In this document: positions 41,859 through 49,484 of the stretch, in pieces
Position numbering within the stretch: the first letter of the stretch is position 1
Layout: each line of letters opens with the position of its first letter
Source of the DNA: Mucilaginibacter ginsenosidivorans
Lineage (GTDB): Bacteria > Bacteroidota > Bacteroidia > Sphingobacteriales > Sphingobacteriaceae
Assembly (NCBI RefSeq): GCF_007971025.1
Contig: NZ_CP042436.1
Span: 2,914,001 to 2,978,000, forward strand
Direction: 5' to 3'
DNA length: 64,000 bases
Program-made: the position numbers and the translations under genes
Notes under the pieces: model-generated
Database searches by the model: none
What the model was told of the DNA's origin: nothing
The model's input: the letters and a program-made list of their open reading frames with translations, nothing else

Positions 41859-42549
41859 ATAACTGCTGAGATGTTAATTCTAAAAGCTTGTCGGCCTTAT
41901 TGATGACTATTTTTTTGCCGGTGGTTTTTATTATATCCTCCTTCAGTAATTCATTCATTACCCTAAATACCGTTTCGTAAGTAGCGCCGGTATACGATGC
42001 CAGGTCCTGCCTGGAGAGCTCAATGTTAATTGACTGGTCTTCTTTTTTACCGAATTGGCCCTGTAATGAAATTAACGCCAGAGCTACCCTTCCTTTCACC
42101 GACATGTGAGCCAGGTTCCGCATTTTTCTTTCCGATTCCTGTAATTCAGTTGCAAAAAACATCATCAGGTTATATGTGAAATCTGTATTAACCCTTAACG
42201 TCGATTCAAAAAACTCAATTTCAACATAACAAAGTATTCCATCTTCAAGTGCAGTCGCCGAAATAGGGTAAACATTATTTCCGCCAAGTCCCCTGTGGCC
42301 TAAAATTGCGCCGCTGGAAGCAAATCTTATGATCAGCTCTTTTTCATCTCCCCATTTTTTGTGAACTTTGACAATTCCTTCATAAACAAAGTAAACGCCT
42401 TTCACTTCGTCGCCTTCCTTAAATATTAGCTCTCCTTTTCTAACCTTAAAATTCTTCTTATTAGCAGCTATAGCAGGTTGCCATTGTTTTAAACAACTTC
42501 GGCACATAAAACAGCTATTGATATCGCATTCGCTTTTGCTCTTCTTCAT
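41857..42549 (-). CDS. FNR-type Crp family regulator with N-terminal Cys cluster
   Basis: The 230-residue protein has four cysteines at its N-terminus (C8, C13, C16 and C19, pattern C-x4-C-x2-C-x2-C) and a fifth at C107 (ILCYVEIEFFE) in the position where E. coli FNR has its cluster ligand C122. A cNMP-like beta-roll (KGELIFKEGDEVKGVYFVYEG), a dimer helix and a helix-turn-helix (LSRQDLASYTGATYETVFRVMNELL) follow. Recognition residues E and R of the FNR pattern ETxxR are kept; Ser is replaced by Phe. Context with nitrate genes and TTGAT-N4-ATCAA boxes suggests oxygen- or nitric-oxide-responsive control through an iron-sulfur cluster. Confidence 0.85.
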   Translation of the reverse strand: MKKSKSECDINSCFMCRSCLKQWQPAIAANKKNFKVRKGELIFKEGDEVKGVYFVYEGIVKVHKKWGDEKELIIRFASSGAILGHRGLGGNNVYPISATALEDGILCYVEIEFFESTLRVNTDFTYNLMMFFATELQESERKMRNLAHMSVKGRVALALISLQGQFGKKEDQSINIELSRQDLASYTGATYETVFRVMNELLKEDIIKTTGKKIVINKADKLLELTSQQL

Positions 42550-42665
42550 TTTTAGTGAAAATCTTATGAATATTAAAATTGAAACAAAGTTTAGGTAGCT
42601 ATTAAGGTTAAATAATTAAAATTCGCCCTATTTATTATTACTGATCTGAGTCTTTTATCTTTTTC

Positions 42666-42690
42666 ATGATTATTGTCATAAAATTATGAC
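42666..42690. promoter_or_regulatory. Overlapping FNR-like box and GTCATAAAATTATGAC palindrome
   Basis: ATGATTATTGTCAT (42666-42679) is an FNR-like site with one mismatch. It overlaps GTCATA-AAAT-TATGAC (42675-42690), an inverted repeat with perfect six-base arms. The location near the regulator gene suggests autoregulation. Confidence 0.45.
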
Positions 42691-42800
42691 TTTTTTTTGA
42701 ATAAAAATCAGTTAAATCATAATTAAATCCAATAAAATGAATAAAAATTCATTATTAAATTCACATTGTGGTTAAAAAATTAGTAATAGTTTTTAATAAT

Positions 42801-42814
42801 TTGATAAAAATCAA
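42801..42814. promoter_or_regulatory. Perfect FNR consensus box TTGATAAAAATCAA
   Basis: Exact TTGAT-N4-ATCAA. It is centred about 92 bases before the predicted start of the nitrate operon, a distance compatible with class I activation on the same helical face. Confidence 0.65.
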
Positions 42815-42842
42815 GTATTTATATAATTTAAATCATAAAAAT

Positions 42843-42857
42843 GTGTAAAATTTACAC
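42843..42857. promoter_or_regulatory. Palindrome GTGTAAAATTTACAC
   Basis: Inverted repeat with seven-base arms around one base, about 50 bases upstream of the predicted transcription start. It could be the site of a second, unidentified regulator of the nitrate operon. Confidence 0.45.
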
Positions 42858-42863
42858 TATTTA

Positions 42864-42894
42864 TTGACTGTATACATTAAATTGGTTATATTTA
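42864..42894 (+). promoter_or_regulatory. Promoter of the nitrate operon
   Basis: TTG (42864-42866), a 20-base spacer and TATATTTA (42887-42894), which differs from TAnnTTTG only in the last base. It would start transcription near 42900. Confidence 0.5.
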
Positions 42895-42979
42895 TAACAA
42901 GAAAATTAAACTAATTGGATTAAATTATAAAAAAGAGATGGCCTATGACGAAAAGTAAACATCAATAGACATAAAAAAT

Positions 42980-43010
42980 CCCTGCCGGGAGGTCGCATTC
43001 CCGGGCAGGG
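42980..43010 (+). promoter_or_regulatory. GC-rich leader hairpin before the outer-membrane channel gene
   Basis: CCCTGCCGGG (42980-42989) pairs with CCCGGGCAGGG (43000-43010), with one bulged G and a 10-base loop, in an AT-rich leader 41 bases before the ATG. TTAAACAGTTTTTA follows, so it could act as an attenuator or weak terminator, or mark the end of a short upstream RNA. Confidence 0.5.
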
Positions 43011-43051
43011 TTAAACAGTTTTTATCGCTTTAACAAGAAAAACCAAATCAA

Positions 43052-44593
43052 ATGTACAAAAATGTATCAAATCAATACACAATTGCGCTAATACTATTAT
43101 TCTCATCATGTTTTTGTTCAAAATCGGTATTTGCCCAACTGTCTTTAACGGGTCAGCTGCGAACGCGTGGCGAACAGCGCGACGGGTACGGAACTTTAGA
43201 ACCGACCGCTAACAAAAATGCTGCGTTTATCTCTCAGCGCACCCGACTTATCTTCAATTACAATAGCAACAAAATTATTTTTCATACCTCCATCCAGGAT
43301 GTCAGAATATGGGGGCAGGATGCATCCACCATCAGCAGCGCCGACGGTAATAAATTGGAACTGCATGAGGCATGGGCTGAAATGATCCTATCCAACAAAA
43401 AAGACACATCATTTAAAATATCACCTTTCGACTATTTCGCAATTAAAATAGGCAGGCAGGAATTGCTTTATGATGATGAACGTTTGCTGGGCGGTCTGGA
43501 TTGGCTACAGCAAGGACGCAGGCATGATGCGCTTGTTTTGAAAATGATTGAAAAGGGCTGGCAGCTTGACCTGGGCGGCGCATTTAACCAAAATACGGAT
43601 GCTATTAATTATAATGGTACCTATTATACACCAGGTAATTTGCCGGCTACTATAAAGGATAGTAAGGGAAACCTGGCAAACACGCCTGCGGGACTTATCC
43701 CTTTGATCAATGCCTCGGGAAATAGTGCAAAAACCGGTAACCCGGCATTTTCGAGCCCCCCCGGCACCAATGCGCTTAACCAGAATTATAAAGCACTCCA
43801 GTATTTATATATAGCCAAAAAGTTCGATAAAACCAAGGTCACCGGCTTGTTTTTAACCGATCAGTTTGGGAAATATAAGCTTGATTCAGTAACAAATGTT
43901 TCGGGCGCCGATGTCGGCTACATCTATGGACGGCGGTTTAACCAACCGGGAACGAACGCGCGTTTTACAACAGGTTTCTTAATTAACCCGGTTTTCGGCA
44001 GTAAAAACGAATGGTCGGCAAATGGCGGATATTACTACCAGGGAGGGCATGACAGGGACGGCGCTTCGCTAAGCGCTTATATGTTTACCGCCTCGTTACT
44101 ATTTAAACCGTCCGAATTTAGTATCGCAGCGGGCTGGGATTATCTTTCAGGGAACAATGCAATATCAGGCAGCAAAAATGATAATCGTTTTGATCCTCTT
44201 TACGGAACGCCGCATAAGTTTTGGGGTGCCATGGATTATTTCTATGCCGGAAGCGGTTCGCCAACAGGCGGCCTGAGCAACCCCTACTTGAAAGTTAAAT
44301 ACGCATCGTCAAATAAGAGATTTACAACGGAGCTGGCAAATCATTATTTCTTTCTTTCCAATGATCAGAAGGATATCAACGGGACCGCAGTAAGTAAATA
44401 CCTGGGTACAGAGTTCGACCTCACGACTGCCTATAAGCTGAACAAATTTACAGCGGTTGATTTTGGACTATCCTACATGGCTGCTACAAGTAGTATGGAG
44501 TATGCAAAGAACCTCGCGCCGGGCAGTAGCAGACTAAGTCCGGTTTGGGCCTATCTGCAACTCAATATACTGCCCGAATTTTTGAACAAATAA
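43052..44593 (+). CDS. Outer-membrane beta-barrel channel (alginate_exp-like)
   Basis: A 513-residue protein with a signal peptide (ALILLFSSCFCSKSVFAQ) and a long series of alternating strands typical of outer-membrane barrels: LSLTGQLRTRGEQRDGYG, KIIFHTSIQDVRIWGQD, IKIGRQELLYDDERLLGGLDWLQQGRRHDALV. The last two segments and the WAYLQLNIL ending fit the alginate export/porin-type group. It heads the nitrate operon, followed after 31 bases by the NarK gene, so I infer a role in nitrate entry across the outer membrane rather than alginate export. Substrate is not shown by sequence. Confidence 0.78.
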   Translation: MYKNVSNQYTIALILLFSSCFCSKSVFAQLSLTGQLRTRGEQRDGYGTLEPTANKNAAFISQRTRLIFNYNSNKIIFHTSIQDVRIWGQDASTISSADGNKLELHEAWAEMILSNKKDTSFKISPFDYFAIKIGRQELLYDDERLLGGLDWLQQGRRHDALVLKMIEKGWQLDLGGAFNQNTDAINYNGTYYTPGNLPATIKDSKGNLANTPAGLIPLINASGNSAKTGNPAFSSPPGTNALNQNYKALQYLYIAKKFDKTKVTGLFLTDQFGKYKLDSVTNVSGADVGYIYGRRFNQPGTNARFTTGFLINPVFGSKNEWSANGGYYYQGGHDRDGASLSAYMFTASLLFKPSEFSIAAGWDYLSGNNAISGSKNDNRFDPLYGTPHKFWGAMDYFYAGSGSPTGGLSNPYLKVKYASSNKRFTTELANHYFFLSNDQKDINGTAVSKYLGTEFDLTTAYKLNKFTAVDFGLSYMAATSSMEYAKNLAPGSSRLSPVWAYLQLNILPEFLNK

Positions 44594-44624
44594 TTGGATT
44601 TGTAACCTGATAAATTTTAAGAAA

Positions 44625-45929
44625 ATGAAAAATCAACTTACTAAACTCAACATATTTTCAATCAAAGGCGTGCAAATGCGCACCTTCCATATTACCTGGC
44701 TTATGTTTTTCGTGTGCTTTTTCGGTTGGTTCGGCCTTGCGCCTTTAATGCCAACCATCAGGGCCGAATTGCACTTAACAAAAGCAGAGGTGGGTAATAC
44801 TATCATCGCTTCGGTAGCCGCTACAATTATTGCCCGTTTGATAATCGGCAAATTATGTGATACCTGGGGACCGCGTAAAACAGCTATCCGATTATTGCTG
44901 GTGGGCTCGTTGCCGGTGTTTTTTGTTGGGCTTGCGCATAGCTATATGACCTTTCTATTATTCAGGCTTGCGATAGGTGTGATCGGAGCTTCGTTTGTGA
45001 TCACGCAATTTCATACGTCCATGATGTTCGCGCCAAAGTTAAAAGGTACCGCAAACGCTATAACCGGCGGCTGGGGCAACCTGGGCGGTGGCGTAACCAA
45101 CATGGTGATGCCATTGATCTTTGCAGCAATAGTAGGCTTTGGCTATACCAAAGGGGAAGCCTGGCGGTATGCTATGATCGTCCCGGGCGTAATGATGCTG
45201 GTCATCGCTTACCTGTATGCAAAGTATACAAAGGATACGCCAAATGGTAATTATGATGAAACGGGTTATAACAAAGGGAAATCATCGAAAACCGATTGGT
45301 CCGTTTTGGCTGACTGGCGTTTATGGGCGCTAACTATCGCTTATGCAATGTGTTTTGGCATGGAAATAACCTTTGATAACGTGGCATCGCTGCATTTTGT
45401 AGATAATTTTCACCTTACCCAAAGTATGGCTGGTTTTTGGGCAGGCACATTTGGTTTTATGAACCTTTTTGCAAGAGCACTCGGTGGTATCGTATCTGAT
45501 AAAGTAGGCGGCAAATTTGGCATGAAAGGCAAAGGGTTGTTGCTGGCCGGCGTTTTACTGCTCGAAGGCTGCGGACTAATATTATTTGCGCAATCGGGCA
45601 CATTATTTATAGCCATTATATCCATGCTTTTGTTCGCGTTGTTCCTCAAAATGTCCAATGGGGCCACATATGGCATTGTGCCTTTTGTAAACAAAAAAAA
45701 TGTGGGACTTGTAAGCGGTATAGTTGGCGCTGGTGGCAACCTTGGCGGGATGCTTTTCGGTTTCCTGTTTAAATCAACAACCGTTACTTACGTTCAGGCT
45801 TTCACCTATATCGGGTATGCCGTAATTACCGTAGCCTTAATTGTTTTGATAACGAGATTCACGAAGCCGGGAGAGGCCGAAATTGAACATGTTGAAGAAG
45901 AACCCATATTGGTAGGCAGCGTTGCCTGA
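44625..45929 (+). CDS. NarK-family nitrate/nitrite transporter
   Basis: A 434-residue major facilitator protein with 12 membrane helices. It carries both nitrate-signature motifs of the NNP family: GGWGNLGGGVTNMVMP in helix 5 and GAGGNLGGMLFGFLF in helix 11, and the MFS loop GKLCDTWGPRKT. Position between the outer-membrane channel and the nitrate reductase points to nitrate import for assimilation. The C-terminal tail is acidic (GEAEIEHVEEEP). Start at ATG 44625; the alternative at 44673 (MRTFHITW) would shorten it by 16 residues. Confidence 0.95.
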   Translation: MKNQLTKLNIFSIKGVQMRTFHITWLMFFVCFFGWFGLAPLMPTIRAELHLTKAEVGNTIIASVAATIIARLIIGKLCDTWGPRKTAIRLLLVGSLPVFFVGLAHSYMTFLLFRLAIGVIGASFVITQFHTSMMFAPKLKGTANAITGGWGNLGGGVTNMVMPLIFAAIVGFGYTKGEAWRYAMIVPGVMMLVIAYLYAKYTKDTPNGNYDETGYNKGKSSKTDWSVLADWRLWALTIAYAMCFGMEITFDNVASLHFVDNFHLTQSMAGFWAGTFGFMNLFARALGGIVSDKVGGKFGMKGKGLLLAGVLLLEGCGLILFAQSGTLFIAIISMLLFALFLKMSNGATYGIVPFVNKKNVGLVSGIVGAGGNLGGMLFGFLFKSTTVTYVQAFTYIGYAVITVALIVLITRFTKPGEAEIEHVEEEPILVGSVA

Positions 45930-45952
45930 TTTTTAAGAATTGAAACTAATAA

Positions 45953-48900
45953 ATGGCGGTTAAAAAACAGCAAACAGATACCTCTGCTTCAACCTGTTGT
46001 TATTGCGGAGTGGGATGTGGTGTACTTGTCCATAAGGATAAAAGTGGCCAGATCTTAGTTGAGGGCGATAAAAAGCATCCCGTAAATAGCGGGATGCTTT
46101 GCAGCAAAGGCCTTAACCTGCATTATACGGTAAACGACACCAGTGACAGACTTTTATATCCGCAAATGCGGTACAATAAAAGCATGCCTATGCAGCGCGT
46201 TAGTTGGGACGAAGCACTTGACCGCACCGTCGCTGTTTTCAAAACTTTCATTGATAAATACGGGCCCGATTCGGTGGCCTTTTACGCTTCGGGCCAGTGT
46301 CTTACCGAAGAATACTACGTAATAAATAAACTGATGAAGGGGTTTATCGGCAGTAATAATATCGATACCAATTCACGTTTATGTATGAGTAGTGCGGTGG
46401 CAGCCTATAAAATGGCTTTGGGCGAGGATAGCATGCCTCTTTGTTATAATGACATCGAATTGGCTGACTGCTTTTACGTAACCGGTGCTAACCCGGCCTG
46501 GTGCCATCCTGTTTTATGGCGGAGGGTTGAGGCCCACAAAGCGGCTAACCCCGAAATCAAAATAATCGTTGTTGACCCACGTGTTACGGATACCTGCAGC
46601 ATAGCAGATCTGCACCTGCAACTCAACCCCGGAACAGATGTTACCCTTAATCATGCCATTGGCAGGGTTTTGATTGAAAATGGTGATATAGACCTTGAAT
46701 TTGTTACCAACTATAGCGAAGGCTTTGAACAATACAGCGCTTTGGTATTCGAAAAAAGCGTTGCCGAATCCGCAAAAATATGCGGGGTAAGTGAACATAA
46801 CATCCGCGTTGCGGCAAAATATATTGCCGAAGCAAAAGGCTTTATCTCGATGTGGACGATGGGGCTTAACCAGAGTTCGATCGGCGTCAATAAAAACCTT
46901 AGCCTTATAAACCTGAACCTTATTACCGGACATATCGGTAAACCCGGGTCGGGGCCGATGTCGCTAACCGGGCAGCCCAATGCTATGGGCGGACGTGAAG
47001 TGGGTGGCCTGGCTAATTTGCTGCCTGCACACCGCGACCTGGGCAATCCATTACATCGTGAAGAAGTGCAAAAGTTTTGGGGCGGCAAGCTGATCAATCC
47101 CAAAGCCGGGTTAACCGCAACCGAAATGTTCGAGGCATTGAACGACGGACGATTAAAGGCGATATGGATATTGTGCACCAATCCTTTAACCAGTTTACCC
47201 AATGTACGTTTGGCTGAAGAGGCATTAAGGAAAGCAAAATTTGTAGTGGTGCAGGAGATAAGCAACAAGCCTGAAACCCTGGACTATGCCGACGTAATAT
47301 TACCCGCGGCGGGCTGGGCCGAAAAAGAGGGTACGATGACCAATTCGGAACGACGGATAAGCTACTTGAATAAAATAATTGAAGCTCCCGGTGAAGCCTT
47401 GCCCGATGCAGAGATCATTTGCCGTTTTGCCCGGAAAATGGGCTACAAGGGATTTGATTTCACCGGCCCCTCCGAAATTTTTGATGAGCATGTAAAGCTC
47501 ACCGCTAAAACCAATATGGATATGAGCGGATTGAGCTATACTATATTGAAAGAGCAGGGAACGGTGCAATGGCCATACAAAAAAAGAGGCCCTGCTCAGG
47601 GCACACAACGATTATTTATCGATAAGCAATTTTATACAGATTCAAAAAAAGCCATTATTCAATCTGTACCCGACACTTTGACAAGCGAATTTCCGGATAG
47701 CAATTTCCCTTTTATTCTTACAACGGGCCGCATCCGCGATCAATGGCATACCATGAGTAAAACGGGTAAAGTAAACAAGCTAAACCAGCATTACCAGCAG
47801 TCGTTCCTGGAAATTCACCCAATTGACGCTGCTGAATTAAAAATAGTCGAAGGGGATATTGCTGTTATACGCTCACGTCGTGGCGAGGTCCGGGTTAAGG
47901 CAATAATATCGCCCCAAATAAAGCGGGGTGTGGTTTTTTTGCCGATGCATTGGGGTAAAATATTAGGCAGCGATCTTAATCGTGTCAATAATTTAACCTC
48001 AGACCAGGTTGACCCAATTTCAAAAGAGCCTGATTTTAAGTATTGCGCGGTAAACGTTATCAAGTATAAAAAGCCATTCCAGCGTATTGTGGTCATTGGT
48101 GCGGGCGCCGGTTCTTATGGTTTTGTAAAAGCGTACCGAGCCATTAATCCCGATGATGAGATCACCATCTTCAGCAAGGAAAATTTCCCCTTTTACAACC
48201 GCGTTATGCTGCCCGATTATATCAGCGGCGAGCAACAGTGGGAGCAGTTGGTAAAAATGAAGGATGATGAGGAACCAGGCTACAATATCCGCCTGTTGCG
48301 TGGTGTGAGTATTGAAAAAATTGACCGGATAGATAAACAGGTTACCGACTCGAGGGGGATAAAAACCGGGTATGATATTTTACTTGTAGCCACAGGAAGC
48401 AGGGCGGCTGTGCCTAAAAACTTGCCTCCGTTACCCGGAATATTTACCATGCGCAGCCGTGTAGATGCTGATAATTTCAAAAAGCATATACCCGGCGATG
48501 CGCATGTGGTTATTGTTGGTGGTGGCCTGCTTGGATTAGAGATGGCCGCTTCTTTACGCGAGATGGGAGTGAAGATCACTATCATTCAGCGGACGTCAAA
48601 GTTTTTAAACCGGCAATTGGACGACCTTGGCAGCCGCTTATTACATGCCGAAATGGTTGACCAGGGCTGCGATATTTATTATGATGATGAGGTGCAGCTG
48701 TATTGTGGTCGTTCAAAGCTTACCGGCATAGGCCTGAAGAGTGGTCGAAAGATCAATTGCGATGCGATGATACTTGCTATAGGCACTACGCCGAACTTTG
48801 AAATAGCAAAAGAATGCGGGTTGGAATGCCGTCGTGGCGTAATTGTAAACGAGCGTATGCAAACCAGCGACCCGGATATTTATGCAATTGGCGAAACAGC

Positions 48901-49477
48901 GGAATTTGAAGGTGCGTTATATGGTATCACCGCCGCCGCCGAGCAACAGGCCGAAGTAGTTGCCGGTTATCTGAACGGTGACATAGCAAGCTATTATAAA
49001 GGCAGTTTATTGATGAATATTATCAAGATTCATGATTTTGATCTTTGCAGTATTGGTTTGCCCGAATGCCCGGATGATAGCGATTATGAAGAGGTGGTAT
49101 TTATCGATAAAGCCAAACGCTACTATAAAAAATGCATCATTCACCAGGACCGGTTGGTAGGTGCGATATTGATTGGCGATAAAAGTGAATTTTTAGAGTT
49201 CAGGGACCTTATTGCTAACAAAACCGAGTTGAGCGAGAAGAGGCTGCAATTATTACGCAGCGGTAGCAAGGTTGATCCGGCATTGGGTAAACTGGTTTGC
49301 AGTTGCAATAATGTGGGTAGTGAAAACATCAGGAAGAAAATAGAAGAAGGGTGCGGCACCATGAAAACCCTTTGTGCAACTACCGGCGCTGGCACTGGCT
49401 GTGGTTCGTGCAGACCCGAAGTAAAACGCCTGTTGGATGAAGCTTTGCAAAGTATGGCGATGGTGAAAGTAGTTTAA
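45953..49477 (+). CDS. Fused assimilatory nitrate reductase (Mo-bis-MGD + FAD/NAD + [2Fe-2S])
   Basis: This 1174-residue protein joins three parts. Residues 1-700 are a NasA/NarB-type molybdopterin oxidoreductase with an N-terminal [4Fe-4S] motif (CCYCGVGCGVLV...MLCSKG) and Mo-ligand Cys in NSRLCMSS (about residue 142). Residues 710-1100 are a NirB/NasB-like NAD(P)H-FAD reductase (VVIGAGAGSYGF; GGGLLGLEMAASL). Residues 1113-1165 are a BFD-type [2Fe-2S] domain (CSCNNVG...GAGTGCGSCRPEV). The enzyme can thus pass electrons from NAD(P)H to nitrate within one chain. The next gene starts 7 bases on. Confidence 0.95.
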   Translation: MAVKKQQTDTSASTCCYCGVGCGVLVHKDKSGQILVEGDKKHPVNSGMLCSKGLNLHYTVNDTSDRLLYPQMRYNKSMPMQRVSWDEALDRTVAVFKTFIDKYGPDSVAFYASGQCLTEEYYVINKLMKGFIGSNNIDTNSRLCMSSAVAAYKMALGEDSMPLCYNDIELADCFYVTGANPAWCHPVLWRRVEAHKAANPEIKIIVVDPRVTDTCSIADLHLQLNPGTDVTLNHAIGRVLIENGDIDLEFVTNYSEGFEQYSALVFEKSVAESAKICGVSEHNIRVAAKYIAEAKGFISMWTMGLNQSSIGVNKNLSLINLNLITGHIGKPGSGPMSLTGQPNAMGGREVGGLANLLPAHRDLGNPLHREEVQKFWGGKLINPKAGLTATEMFEALNDGRLKAIWILCTNPLTSLPNVRLAEEALRKAKFVVVQEISNKPETLDYADVILPAAGWAEKEGTMTNSERRISYLNKIIEAPGEALPDAEIICRFARKMGYKGFDFTGPSEIFDEHVKLTAKTNMDMSGLSYTILKEQGTVQWPYKKRGPAQGTQRLFIDKQFYTDSKKAIIQSVPDTLTSEFPDSNFPFILTTGRIRDQWHTMSKTGKVNKLNQHYQQSFLEIHPIDAAELKIVEGDIAVIRSRRGEVRVKAIISPQIKRGVVFLPMHWGKILGSDLNRVNNLTSDQVDPISKEPDFKYCAVNVIKYKKPFQRIVVIGAGAGSYGFVKAYRAINPDDEITIFSKENFPFYNRVMLPDYISGEQQWEQLVKMKDDEEPGYNIRLLRGVSIEKIDRIDKQVTDSRGIKTGYDILLVATGSRAAVPKNLPPLPGIFTMRSRVDADNFKKHIPGDAHVVIVGGGLLGLEMAASLREMGVKITIIQRTSKFLNRQLDDLGSRLLHAEMVDQGCDIYYDDEVQLYCGRSKLTGIGLKSGRKINCDAMILAIGTTPNFEIAKECGLECRRGVIVNERMQTSDPDIYAIGETAEFEGALYGITAAAEQQAEVVAGYLNGDIASYYKGSLLMNIIKIHDFDLCSIGLPECPDDSDYEEVVFIDKAKRYYKKCIIHQDRLVGAILIGDKSEFLEFRDLIANKTELSEKRLQLLRSGSKVDPALGKLVCSCNNVGSENIRKKIEEGCGTMKTLCATTGAGTGCGSCRPEVKRLLDEALQSMAMVKVV

Positions 49478-49484
49478 TTAGCTT

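Larger units (their letters stand above)
42550..43051. promoter_or_regulatory. AT-rich divergent control region of the nitrate operon and FNR-type gene
   Basis: This 502-base stretch holds no protein gene. It contains an FNR-like box overlapping a 16-base palindrome (42666-42690), a perfect FNR consensus (42801-42814), a 15-base palindrome (42843-42857), a promoter-like TTG-N20-TATATTTA (42864-42894) and a strong GC-rich leader hairpin (42980-43010). Predicted transcription of the outer-membrane channel gene starts near 42900, leaving a leader of about 150 bases. Confidence 0.6.
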
